Source: CAVSWN01 sp963770995
GTDB taxonomy: Bacteria; Acidobacteriota; Vicinamibacteria; Vicinamibacterales; CAVVIG01
Length of the DNA: 64,000 bases
Reading direction: 5' to 3'
NCBI GenBank assembly: GCA_963770995.1
Contig: CAVYRS010000001.1
Coordinates: 4,960,001 to 5,024,000 of the forward strand
Below, piece after piece: positions 27,081 to 35,210 of the stretch (positions are counted from its first letter, which is position 1; the number at the start of each line of letters is the position of its first letter). Below the pieces are notes generated by a model. That model was not told the origin of the DNA. It did not search any database and saw only the letters and a program-made list of their open reading frames with translations. The position numbers and the translations under genes were made by a program.

Positions 27081-27560
27081 CTACGCGCCGCCTACGACGA
27101 CGATTTCGCCCGCGAGGAACCCGATTTCGAAACTGTCCCCATCGGTCGTCAGCTCGAAGATCTCCAAAACAGTCCCGGCGTCCATGTCGTGTTTCTGTCC
27201 GAGCGCTTTTGTCACTTTCTCGAGTGTGTCCTTCTTCGCGATCGTGCAAGTGCAGATGAGATCGCCGGGCGGCTGCTTGTGCATCGCAAATTCGTCGGTC
27301 TTGTCGACCATGTCCGCAGCTGGAATCTCGCCGCCAGTGAGCGTCTCTATCGCCGCGAGAGTCGGAGCAGGAGCGCCGCTCGGTGTGAAGGTGAACATGA
27401 CCTTGACGGTGTCCACGTGCCCGCCAACTCCCTCGCCGAAGATGAGCCTGACAACCTGCGCCGGCGCTCCCCTGGTGTTCAGCGCGCAGCCGACGAAGAC
27501 AAAGGGCACGAAAATCGCCAGAAGGATCAGCGGCGTCAGCGCGACGAACCAATCGATCAC
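27081..27560 (-). CDS. Small membrane-anchored protein, sibling 2 (function unknown)
   Basis: 159 aa. The N-terminus MIDWFVALTPLILLAIFVPFVFVGCALN is a hydrophobic segment ending in Gly-Cys, a lipobox-like site with Phe at -3. It has no Lys or Arg before the hydrophobic core. The rest is soluble, with a CTC pair (GDLICTCTIAKKD) and acidic strands. Its first ten residues match those of the upstream gene (M-V/I-DW-Y/F-V-x-L-x-P), so the two are sibling products. GTG 27560 overlaps the upstream stop (GTGA). Membership of the lgt/lspA operon suggests lipidation, which is inference. Confidence 0.7.
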   Translation of the reverse strand: MIDWFVALTPLILLAIFVPFVFVGCALNTRGAPAQVVRLIFGEGVGGHVDTVKVMFTFTPSGAPAPTLAAIETLTGGEIPAADMVDKTDEFAMHKQPPGDLICTCTIAKKDTLEKVTKALGQKHDMDAGTVLEIFELTTDGDSFEIGFLAGEIVVVGGA

Positions 27561-27994
27561 GACGCACCCCTTCGGCTGAGCTCGAACTCGCCGTCGATGC
27601 AGTCGAGCGTAAACGGATCCAACGGCTGATCCTCAAGTTTGCTCTTCGCTGCTTTCGGGAGGGTGAACGCGTCACCGCTGATCGGCGTGATCGTCACCGT
27701 GCACCACACGTCTCCTTCATCGTCGAGAGCGATTTGCAATTCGTCCGTCGAGATGGTGATTCCTTCGGCGGGAACCGGATTCAGCGTCGTTGTGTCTGTT
27801 TCGTCGTTGATGAAACTGGCGAACGTGACCGTGATTGCGCTTGCAGCGGTTTCGCAGCCGGGCGAAATGTTCAACGCGACGACAATGGGAGCAGTCGGAT
27901 CCACCGGAAAGATGAGCTGGCAGCCGAAGAACACCAGCAGCAGGACGATCGGCAGAGTGGCAGGCGGCGCGAGAACGACGTACCAATCGACCAT
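27557..27994 (-). CDS. Small membrane-anchored protein, sibling 1 (function unknown)
   Basis: 145 aa. It begins MVDWYVVLAPPATLPIVLLLVFFGCQLIF, one hydrophobic segment ending in Gly-Cys like its downstream sibling. The remainder looks beta-rich with several acidic stretches (FINDETDTTTLNPVP, ALDDEGDVWCTVTITP, FTLDCIDGEFELSRR). No known domain recognised. It starts 13 bp after lgt and overlaps the next gene by 4 bp, so the pair is translationally coupled. Possible substrate of the neighbouring Lgt/LspA. Confidence 0.7.
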   Translation of the reverse strand: MVDWYVVLAPPATLPIVLLLVFFGCQLIFPVDPTAPIVVALNISPGCETAASAITVTFASFINDETDTTTLNPVPAEGITISTDELQIALDDEGDVWCTVTITPISGDAFTLPKAAKSKLEDQPLDPFTLDCIDGEFELSRRGAS

Positions 27995-28006
27995 TGGGCG
28001 GAGTTC

Positions 28007-28831
28007 TCACAAGGGGCGTTGATCGCGAAGAAACCCGAGCGCCAGGAGACTCGCCAGCGACACGATCACGAGCCCGGCGCAAAGAATCTGTTGAACGTTC
28101 AGCCCGCGGAGTCGATCCTGCTCCTCGCGCAGCGGCTGCAAGGCGAACCGGATGAGTGCATACATGCCAACTGTGGAGAGGAAGAGCGCTCCCGGAAAAG
28201 GACGCTCGCGCCAGAACGCGACGGCGCCGAGCAAGAGGAGGACGGCGCAGCCACCCTCCAGAAGCTGAGTCGGAACGCGCCGGCACCAGATTCCGCGATG
28301 ATTGGGCAAATAGAGCGTCAATGGACCGGTAGAGGGCTTTCCGCAGCAGCAACCGTGCAGATGGCACCCAAGCCGCGCGAAGATGAGCCAGAAGAGCATG
28401 ACGAACGTGGCCACATCCCAGAACGCTCCGAATGGAAGCGCCATCGCCGCAAGAAGCGGCGGCGAGACCGCAACCGCAAGGACGAATCCGCCCAACATCG
28501 CGGCTCCGCCCTCGGATCGACGCCACATGCGCCGCGGCTCGCGGCGGTAGATTTCCCAATTCGTCGCGATGAACAGAAGCCGGGCGCCAACCAACCCGGG
28601 AATCGTCAGCAGGATGATGGCGGCGAGAAGCCGGGCCGACGGCAATCCAGCCTGGTTCGCCGCATAGTCTGCTGCGACAATGCCCAGGTTCAGTCCGACA
28701 TACAGCATGGCGGGATAGCTATGGATGCGGATGCCGCGCCACTCGAAGAGAACCTGATGTAACCCGCGCGTCCGTACGCGCAGCGACCGTTCAGACGGCG
28801 CAGCGTGCTCGACGACTACCGAATCGACCAC
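28007..28831 (-). CDS. Lgt-like prolipoprotein diacylglyceryl transferase
   Basis: 274 aa polytopic membrane protein. The N-terminal RIHSYPAMLYVGLNLG resembles the family's HxYG-type opening. GARLLF..EGGAAMLGG corresponds to the GARL and GG-core helices. The signature region is LIFARLGCHLHGCCCGKPSTGPL, a Cys/His-rich variant of the GRxGNFxN motif. PTQLLEG and a C-terminal RFALQPLREEQDRL block follow. Lgt attaches diacylglycerol to the lipobox Cys of exported proteins. This is a divergent, probably accessory copy. GTG 28831 overlaps lspA by 16 bp. Housekeeping lgt is expected elsewhere. Confidence 0.8.
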   Translation of the reverse strand: MVDSVVVEHAAPSERSLRVRTRGLHQVLFEWRGIRIHSYPAMLYVGLNLGIVAADYAANQAGLPSARLLAAIILLTIPGLVGARLLFIATNWEIYRREPRRMWRRSEGGAAMLGGFVLAVAVSPPLLAAMALPFGAFWDVATFVMLFWLIFARLGCHLHGCCCGKPSTGPLTLYLPNHRGIWCRRVPTQLLEGGCAVLLLLGAVAFWRERPFPGALFLSTVGMYALIRFALQPLREEQDRLRGLNVQQILCAGLVIVSLASLLALGFLRDQRPL

Positions 28832-29244
28832 AGGACGGCTCCCACTCCGACCACGATGAACACATCGGCGAGGTTGAAGACGGGCCAGAAGCGAAGGTCG
28901 ATGAAGTCGATCACTGCGCCACCACGCAGCCAGTCGATGAGATTGCCCGTCGCGCCGCCGAGCGCGGCGCCGAGTGCGAGACGAGCGGACGGTGTGTGAA
29001 ACGCCGGTTCGTACTGAACGAGCAGCAACATGCCCAGGACGACGAGACCCCAGAGGATCAGCACTGCACGCCGATCCGCGATCAGACGGAGACCGATGGG
29101 CTTGTTGAGGACTGGCCGGAGTTGCGGTCTGAATCCGTTGGGGCGGGCCGGGCGCCGTGAGCCGCGCCTCGTCAGGATAAGACTCTTGCTGGCCTGGTCG
29201 ATTGCCAGCACCAACCCGGCTGGAATGAGCACGTCAGGAAACAT
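28816..29244 (-). CDS. LspA-like signal peptidase II
   Basis: 142 aa four-helix membrane aspartyl protease that removes lipoprotein signal peptides. The DQASK motif is near the N-terminus. GGATGNLIDWLRGGAVIDFIDL and FNLADVFIVVG hold the two catalytic Asp residues. The usual Arg after NLID is replaced by Trp. Start ATG 29244 has GGGAGG upstream. It is the first gene of a tight minus-strand operon with lgt, two small lipobox-like proteins and the split redoxin gene, which points to a dedicated lipoprotein route. Confidence 0.85.
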   Translation of the reverse strand: MFPDVLIPAGLVLAIDQASKSLILTRRGSRRPARPNGFRPQLRPVLNKPIGLRLIADRRAVLILWGLVVLGMLLLVQYEPAFHTPSARLALGAALGGATGNLIDWLRGGAVIDFIDLRFWPVFNLADVFIVVGVGAVLWSIR

Positions 29245-29365
29245 GACGCCTCCCTCAGTCGCGGCGCGTGAGGATACTGCGTTCCTGAGTTCTCTTCAAC
29301 CGGAAAGAAGAAAGAGCGGTTGAGTTAGAGAATGACCGCGCTCAGTTGCCCGCGATCGCCGTTTT

Positions 29366-29826
29366 TCAATCGAGGCGGTATTTCGCCAGATAGTACGACA
29401 AGGCGCGCTGGCTGATGCCCATCAGCTCCGCCGCATCCTTCTTGATGCCGCCGGAACTCTCCAGCGCCCGGCGGATCGTTTCGCGCTCGACCCATTCGAT
29501 GTTCTGCCGCAGCCGAAGCGACGGCAGCCCAGTCGCCTGCGGGGTGGCCGCACTCAGCACCGACACCGCGCGGGCGGTCACGATCGGCCCCTGCGAGAGC
29601 ACGACCGCCCGCTCTATCGTGTTCTCGAGCTCGCGCACGTTGTCCGGCCAGTCGTACTGCTGCAGCGCGGCGAGCACGCCGTCCTCGATGCGTTCGATGC
29701 GCCGGCCAATGCGCTGCGCATGCTTCTTCACGAAATGCTCGACCAGCGCCGGAATGTCGTCGCGCCGTTCGCGCAGCGGCGGGATTTCGATCGGGATCAC
29801 GTTGAGGCGGTAGAACAAGTCTGTCG
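29366..29826 (-). pseudogene. Sigma-54 activator, C-terminal remnant
   Basis: About 150 residues of an NtrC-type activator. It starts abruptly inside the AAA+ domain at DLFYRLNVIPIEIPPLRERRDDIP, continues through the YDWPDNVRELENTIERAV block, and ends in a Fis-type HTH (GGIKKDAAELMGISQRALSYYLAKYRLD). The receiver or sensor domain, Walker A and B and the GAFTGA loop are missing, so it cannot activate sigma-54. Upstream of 29826 the same frame is unrelated text. It lies 121 bp upstream of lspA on the same strand. Confidence 0.85.
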
Positions 29827-29889
29827 CTGAGGGGGCAGCGGGGTCCGAGAACGGCCGTTCCGCTAACCCTCCTGCCTCGGACACGGCCT

Positions 29890-30111
29890 TTGTACCGGCT
29901 ATCGTCTGAGCTCGAGCCCGGAACGGTCCGCGACGAAGCGATGCGCGCCGGCCTCCCACCGAGCACTTTGTTCGGTCGACGCCCGACTACTTCCGCGACA
30001 TGGACTTCAACCTCGTCTCCGGGGGCCAGAAGCCGCTCAGGTGCAGAGGCCGTGGCCGGCCGGAACATGTGGCTCGTGTGGACCGGGGGCAACGACCGGC
30101 TGCCGCGCTGA
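29890..30111 (+). pseudogene. Fragment of a secreted-protein gene (GRNxWxVWTGGND type)
   Basis: Two frames carry pieces of one protein: STPDYFRDMDFNLVSGG and, after a 1-base shift, GAEAVAGRNMWLVWTGGNDRLPR. I recognise the GRNxWxVWTGGND text as the N-terminal part of large secreted proteins common in Acidobacteriota, but cannot name the function. It directly abuts the sigma-54 activator remnant, so the junction between two truncated genes marks a rearrangement point. Confidence 0.5.
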
Positions 30112-30207
30112 AAAAATAATGCGCCGTTCTCTTACGAAGAATTCGATTCTCTCCGACGTCAAGATCTATCCGCTCAGACGATGACGATAGCCGGGATTTA
30201 GCCGGAT

Positions 30208-30534
30208 CTAATCCGGATTATCCCTCTCGTCCCTGCTCGGGGCCGACTCGGACAGTTCAGACACGAGCAAGGGGAGATCGTTCGTCACAATCTGCCACAC
30301 AATGTCGTGGTCGACGTCGTCGTAGCCGTGGATTAGCCGGTTTCGCAAACCGATGATCGATGGCCACGGGACGCCAGGTCTGCGCGCTCGCTCCTCCACC
30401 GGAACGCGGCCTGCCGCCTCGCCAATGATTTCGAGAAGCCTGACGACAGCCAGAGCCAATAGGCGATCCGAATCCAAGTCGGCACGACTGCGATCGCACA
30501 ACAATTCGATCAGCTCGCGACCGTGGTCCCGCAT
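30208..30534 (-). CDS. HepT-like HEPN toxin / DUF86 protein
   Basis: 108 aa. Helical HEPN-fold protein with ADLDSDRLLALAVVRLLEIIGEAAGRV and the RNRLIHGYDDVDHDIVW block, which contains the R-x4-H motif of HepT toxins. Its partner is the MntA-type nucleotidyltransferase encoded just upstream. In characterised pairs the nucleotidyltransferase AMPylates a Tyr in the toxin; GYDD here is a plausible target. It starts 22 bp after the antitoxin stop. The N-terminus is slightly short for the family (SRDNPAQ precedes the ATG in frame). Confidence 0.85.
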   Translation of the reverse strand: MRDHGRELIELLCDRSRADLDSDRLLALAVVRLLEIIGEAAGRVPVEERARRPGVPWPSIIGLRNRLIHGYDDVDHDIVWQIVTNDLPLLVSELSESAPSRDERDNPD

Positions 30535-30555
30535 CTGCGCAGGGTTATCGCGGGA

Positions 30556-30855
30556 TCACGCTGCGACATACTGATCTTCGGCCTCCGCGAGGACCTGATT
30601 GCGAAAATAACGGCTGAGTGATGCGGGCGTGTGCAGATCGACAGTCCGACCAAAGAGCCGGCTCAAATCATCCTGCATTTCGAAAAACCTAAGGCCGGGC
30701 GTCCGTCCCAGTTCGAATTCGACTAGCACGTCGATGTCGCTGTCCGGCCGGAAGTCCTCGCGCAGTGCGGACCCAAAAATGGCTAGCCGACGAACGCCGT
30801 TCTTTCGGCAGAACTCAGCGAGTTGCGCCTGATCGATAAACACTTTCGAATTCAT
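30556..30855 (-). CDS. MntA-like minimal nucleotidyltransferase (antitoxin)
   Basis: 99 aa from ATG 30855. Nucleotidyltransferase core GSALREDFRPDSDIDVLVEF has the GSx10DxD metal motif, followed by FFEMQDDLSRLFGRTVDLHTP. Length and context match the antitoxin of type VII MNT/HEPN modules. It lies 54 bp from the start of rpoC copy 2, transcribed away from it. An in-frame ATG at 30897 exists but would overlap the copy's flank. Confidence 0.88.
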   Translation of the reverse strand: MNSKVFIDQAQLAEFCRKNGVRRLAIFGSALREDFRPDSDIDVLVEFELGRTPGLRFFEMQDDLSRLFGRTVDLHTPASLSRYFRNQVLAEAEDQYVAA

Positions 30856-30908
30856 GACAATCACCAGGATTCTATGCGCTTGATCGCTCTCCATCAACCA
30901 TCGGCGCC

Positions 30909-32217
30909 TCGTGCAGGACGCGAAGGGGCGCGATCGCGAGCGCTATCCGATCGTCTACGGCGCGCGGCTCAAGGTGAAGGAAGGGCAGAGCGTCGATCAG
31001 GGCCACGTGCTGGTCGAGTGGGATCCGTACACGTTTTCGATCCTCACCGAGGATCCGGGGCAGATCCGCTTCAAGGACATCCTCGAAGGCATTACGGTGC
31101 ACGAGGAAGTCGACGAAGTCACCGGTCTGTCGCGGCTGATCATCGTCGACTCGCCGGACGAGAAGAAGCAGCCGGGCGTCGAGATCAAGGGCAAGGACGG
31201 CAAGGTCAACCGCAAGTACCACCTGCCGTCGCACGCGCACTTGATGGTGCAGGACGGCGAGATGGTGTCGGCGGGCGACGTGCTCGCCAAGATCCCGCGC
31301 GAAACGACGAAGACCAAGGACATCACGGGCGGTCTGCCGCGCGTGGTGGAACTGTTCGAAGCGCGGAAGCCGCGCGAAACCGCCGTCATCTCGGAAATCG
31401 ACGGCATCGTCAAGCACGGCGGCATCGTCAAGGGGCAGCGGAAGATCATCATCGTGCCGGACGAGCCGGGCGCGGAGCCGCGGGAGTACTCGCTGCCGCG
31501 TGGCGTCCACGTCAACGTGCAGGAGGGCGAGCGCGTCCGGGCGGGCGAGCCGTTGATGGACGGCCCGTCGAACCCGCACGACATCCTGAACGTGCTCGGG
31601 GAAAAGGCGCTGCAGTCGTACCTGGTGAACGAAATCCAGGAGGTCTACCGGCTGCAGGGCGTGAACATCAACGACAAGCACATCGAGACGATTGCTCGTC
31701 AGATGATGCGGTGAGTGAAGATCGAGGACGTCGGCGACACGGAATTCCTGGTCGACGAACAGGTCGACAAGTTCCGGTTCCTCGAAGAGAACGAGCGCGT
31801 GATCACGGCGGGCGGACGCCCGGCACAGGGCCGGCCGCTGCTCCTCGGGATCACCAAGGCGTCGCTGTCGACCGACTCGTTCATCTCGGCGGCGTCGTTC
31901 CAGCCGGGGTCCCCGACGCGCGGACTGTGCGCGTTGGGGTGGAGGTAACGACGCGCGTGCTCACCGAAGCGTCGATCTCCGGCAAGGTCGATCACTTGCG
32001 CGGCCTGAAGGAGAACGTGACGATGGGCCGGCTGATCCCCGCGGGGACCGGCTTCGAGTACTACCGCAACGTCCGGATCCCGCCGGACGAGCCACCGCCG
32101 CCGCCGGCGCCGCCGCAGCCGAGTGACGACGAGCTGGAGCTGGAACGCGATCTGGAGTACTTCGTCGAGCCGGACGATGTTCCACTGGCTCCGCGAACGG
32201 GGGATCTCGGCGAGTAG
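30909..32217 (+). pseudogene. rpoC 3'-end partial copy 2 (1.3 kb)
   Basis: It matches rpoC 19172-20439 from TCGTGCAGGACGCG to the stop codon. Differences are concentrated in the first ~350 bp (about 20 changes), while the following ~470 bp has only about seven. A TGG Trp codon has become TGA at 31712-31714. A net 41-bp insertion follows the FISAASFQ codons at 31904, introducing GGGGTGGAGG and breaking the frame. There is no start of its own and no upstream rpoC sequence. Not a functional subunit. Confidence 0.95.
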
Positions 32218-32232
32218 ATCAATGGGGTGTAG

Positions 32233-32253
32233 CGCGACCCTTTTAGGGTCGCG
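32233..32253. repeat. GCGACCCT palindrome, second copy
   Basis: CGCGACCCT, TTT, AGGGTCGCG, equivalent to the palindrome at 20464-20484 and at a similar distance behind the rpoC-derived stop codon. Confidence 0.7.
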
Positions 32254-32258
32254 TTCTG

Positions 32259-32290
32259 GGGCGACGGTCGAAAGATCGTCGCCCTTTTTT
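32259..32290 (+). terminator. Terminator behind rpoC copy 2
   Basis: GGGCGACGGTC, GAAA, GATCGTCGCCC, then six T's. Same layout as the true rpoC terminator (GC stem, GAAA loop, T-run), so it appears to have been duplicated with the gene end and then diverged. Confidence 0.88.
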
Positions 32291-32433
32291 CATTTGCCCT
32301 GATCTTCGTGACGAAAGCAGCAACCGGTCGACGTCAGGCGACGCGCATCATTGGGGTACGACGTCAGATGTCCGATCGGCTATGCTATGTGCACCAGCTC
32401 AGCCATGGACTCCGTTGCTATCAACCGAACACC

Positions 32434-33714
32434 GTGAAGCGTCGCAGAGCTTTTCAAGTCGTCCTGCGATTGTTTGTCGCAGGATTCGGGGCACTTCTTG
32501 TCATCGCGAGCATGTCGCAGCTTCAGCTGTCGGCCTCAGAGGCGGTCGGCTCGCTGTTCATCGAATCCGAGCCAGCGGGAGCATCGGTGTACGTCGACGG
32601 TCGATTGGCGGGCGAGACTCCGCTGACGGTCGAGACGCTTCCCCCCGGCGTGCACCGCGTGCGGCTCGTGCGGCTGGGGTATCTGGAAAACAGCCGGCTG
32701 GTCACTGTGAAAGCCGGCAGCCGCGCGACGCTGCGCACGAGGCTGACCTCGCCGCGCCCGCAGAATGCACCGGGCCAGGCGGCCCTGAAGATCGTCGTCC
32801 TCGACGGTGAAGGGGCCGTCAATATCATCCAGCAGAAGACGGCGACGGCCCCGGTCATCGAAGTGCGCGACCAGAACGATCTGCCGGTCGCCGGCGCTGC
32901 GGTGCGATTCGGCATCCGCAGCGGGCGGGCCGCGTTCGGCGGCGCCCGCACGTTGTCCGTGACCACCGATGCGGCCGGTCGGGCGGTCGCCACGGGATTC
33001 GCGCCGACTGGCAGCGGAGCACTGCAGATCACCGCCACCGCGACGTTCCAGGGCCAGGCGGCCGCGGTCACGATCGCGCAAACCACCGTGACGACGGTTG
33101 CGCAGGCAGCGGCCGTCTCGGGCGCGGGCGCGAGCGGGACCAGCGGCGGCGCGTCCGCAGGAGCAGGCGCCGGTGCGGGTGGCGGCGGACTTTCTTCGAC
33201 GACGATTGGCGTCATCGCCGGCGCCGTCGCGGGCGGCGCGTTCGTGGCCAAGGAACTGGTCGCCCAGTCCGGCGCGACGTACAAAGGCAACTACTCGGGC
33301 AACGTCAACACTGTGTTCCCTGCTTCGTTGTCATTCTGTTCCAGGACTATGGCAAATGCGGGGACCGTGGAGATCGACGTAGAGGTCGGCAGCGACGGCA
33401 GGGTCACCGGTGAAGGCGGGGTGAACGGCACAACGCAAATGGTGTCGTTCTCAGGTGGAAACCTCTGTGCGATCACCACCAACGTACAACCCCACGGCTG
33501 CTGCACTCCGGCGCCGGCTGTGCAGGGGACGACATCGAGTTTCACGTTCAGCGGGAGTCATGGCAACGCTAATGTCACGGTTACCTACGACTTTGCCGGC
33601 TCGCTCAATGGCGACGTCGTGACCGGTACTTTTACGCTTACGTGGATCGGGGCCGGCACTGGCGCCGGACAGCTCGATCGGGGCGTCTTTCCCGTGACGC
33701 TGCAGAAACAGTAG
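32434..33714 (+). CDS. PEGA-domain and Ig-like secreted/anchored protein
   Basis: About 426 aa from GTG 32434 (KRRRAFQVVLRLFVAGFGALLVIASM, a clear signal or anchor segment). In-frame starts at 32308 and 32368 would put 20-40 extra residues before it. A PEGA domain follows (GSLFIESEPAGASVYVDGRLAGETPLTVETLPPG). Then comes an invasin/Big-like domain (VRDQNDLPVAGAAVRFGI..TTDAAGRAVATGF), a Gly/Ala/Ser-rich stretch with a second hydrophobic segment (TTIGVIAGAVAGGAFVAKEL), and a beta-rich C-terminus. PEGA domains occur on envelope proteins of many phyla. No partner is evident. Confidence 0.8.
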   Translation: MKRRRAFQVVLRLFVAGFGALLVIASMSQLQLSASEAVGSLFIESEPAGASVYVDGRLAGETPLTVETLPPGVHRVRLVRLGYLENSRLVTVKAGSRATLRTRLTSPRPQNAPGQAALKIVVLDGEGAVNIIQQKTATAPVIEVRDQNDLPVAGAAVRFGIRSGRAAFGGARTLSVTTDAAGRAVATGFAPTGSGALQITATATFQGQAAAVTIAQTTVTTVAQAAAVSGAGASGTSGGASAGAGAGAGGGGLSSTTIGVIAGAVAGGAFVAKELVAQSGATYKGNYSGNVNTVFPASLSFCSRTMANAGTVEIDVEVGSDGRVTGEGGVNGTTQMVSFSGGNLCAITTNVQPHGCCTPAPAVQGTTSSFTFSGSHGNANVTVTYDFAGSLNGDVVTGTFTLTWIGAGTGAGQLDRGVFPVTLQKQ

Positions 33715-33809
33715 CAGTCGACGACAAGCTGGACGCGAAGATTCTGGCAGGCCCGAAGGAGTCAACAGGCCGCGATCCGGACGTGTGACTTCGCCGTAGA
33801 ATACGCGGC

Positions 33810-35210
33810 ATGAGGATCACGCGACGCGAGTTCGTCGGCGGCGCAATCGCGACGGGTATCGTGGGGGGCGCCCCGGCCATCCTGCGCGGACGGAATCTGA
33901 ACAACAAGCTCGACATTGCGTTCATCGCCTGCGGCGGACGGGGGCTCGCCAATCTCGCCGAGCTGACGATCACGCCGGGCGCCGGCGCTCCGCAACCGGG
34001 GCACCCGGACGAAAACGTCGCCGTGCTGTGCGACGTGGATCAGATAGCGGTCGACGCTGCGTCGGCGCGCTTTCCGAAAGCAAAGAGGTTCAACGATTTC
34101 CGGCGCGTCTTCGACAGGCCGAAGGCATTCGACGCCGTGGTGGTGTCGACGGCGGAAAGCACGCACGCGCTCGCGACGTACCTCGCGCTCATTCACGGCA
34201 AGCACGTCTACTGCGAGAAGCCGCTGACCTACAACATCTGGGAAGCGCGCCTGATTCGTGAGGCCGCCGCGAAGTTCCCGAAGCTGTCGACGCAGATGGG
34301 CAACCAGGGACACGCGACGCCGATCCGGCGGCGCATCAAGGAAATCCTGATGACGGGCGTCATCGGTCCCGTGCGTGAAGTGCACGTCTGGGTCGACCGC
34401 GCCTGGGGACTCCAGGACCCGGCATCGGCCGAGAAGTTCGACACACGCTGGGGCTACTACGACGGCGCCCCGATCACGGGCCGCCCGGCCAATGCGATGC
34501 CGGCGCCAAAGACGCTGCATTTCGACCTGTGGCTGGGACCGGCGCCCGCGCGTCCGTACCACGAGACGTATTTCCCCGGACCGCGTTGGTACCGGTGGTG
34601 GGATTTCGGCAACGGGACGATGAGCGATCTCGGCAGCCACGACAACGACGTGTTCTACACCGCGCTCGACCACCGGCAGCCGCTGACGATCGAGGCGACG
34701 TCGCCGAACGGTCCCGTCGCACACAAGGAGCTCGCGCCGGCGACGATGAAAGTGGTCTACGAATTCGCACCGTCGCCGTCCGGCGCGCCGCCGGTGAAGT
34801 TGATCTGGTATCAGGGCGACGGCAAGCCGCCCGGTTGGGTGCCGGAGTGGGGCGGCCGTTCGCAGCTGTTCATCGGCGACAACGGGATGCTGCTCGGCAA
34901 CGGCAAGCTGCTGCCCGAAGAGAAATTCAAGGATTTCGAGATGCCGCCCGAGACGCTGCCGCGTTCGCCCGGTCACTGGGTCGAGTGGGTGAACTACGCG
35001 AAGGGTCTGGGGCCCGTGCCAGGCTCGGATTTCCAGTACTCCGGCTGGACGACGGAAGCGAACCATTTGGGCAATGTCGCCTATCGAACGGGAAAGAAGC
35101 TCGAGTGGGACTACGAGAAGGTGCGCGCGCGCAACGCGCCGGAGGCCGAACCGTTCATCCGGCGCGAGTATCGAAAGGGTTGGCACGACATCCTGAAGCC
35201 GCTGACATGA
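33810..35210 (+). CDS. Gfo/Idh/MocA-family oxidoreductase with Tat signal
   Basis: 466 aa. It begins MRITRREFVGGAIATGIVGGAPAIL, a twin-arginine leader. The NAD(P)-binding part is divergent (KLDIAFIACGGRGLANLAEL). EKPLTYNIWEARLIREAA carries the family's EKP lysine. The C-terminal domain includes WYRWWDFGNGTMSDLGSHDNDVFYTAL and WTTEANHLGNVAYRTGKKLEWD, typical of exported Gfo/Idh proteins of Acidobacteriota and Planctomycetes acting on sugars or sugar derivatives. It overlaps the next gene by 4 bp (ATGA), so they form a coupled pair. Confidence 0.9.
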   Translation: MRITRREFVGGAIATGIVGGAPAILRGRNLNNKLDIAFIACGGRGLANLAELTITPGAGAPQPGHPDENVAVLCDVDQIAVDAASARFPKAKRFNDFRRVFDRPKAFDAVVVSTAESTHALATYLALIHGKHVYCEKPLTYNIWEARLIREAAAKFPKLSTQMGNQGHATPIRRRIKEILMTGVIGPVREVHVWVDRAWGLQDPASAEKFDTRWGYYDGAPITGRPANAMPAPKTLHFDLWLGPAPARPYHETYFPGPRWYRWWDFGNGTMSDLGSHDNDVFYTALDHRQPLTIEATSPNGPVAHKELAPATMKVVYEFAPSPSGAPPVKLIWYQGDGKPPGWVPEWGGRSQLFIGDNGMLLGNGKLLPEEKFKDFEMPPETLPRSPGHWVEWVNYAKGLGPVPGSDFQYSGWTTEANHLGNVAYRTGKKLEWDYEKVRARNAPEAEPFIRREYRKGWHDILKPLT

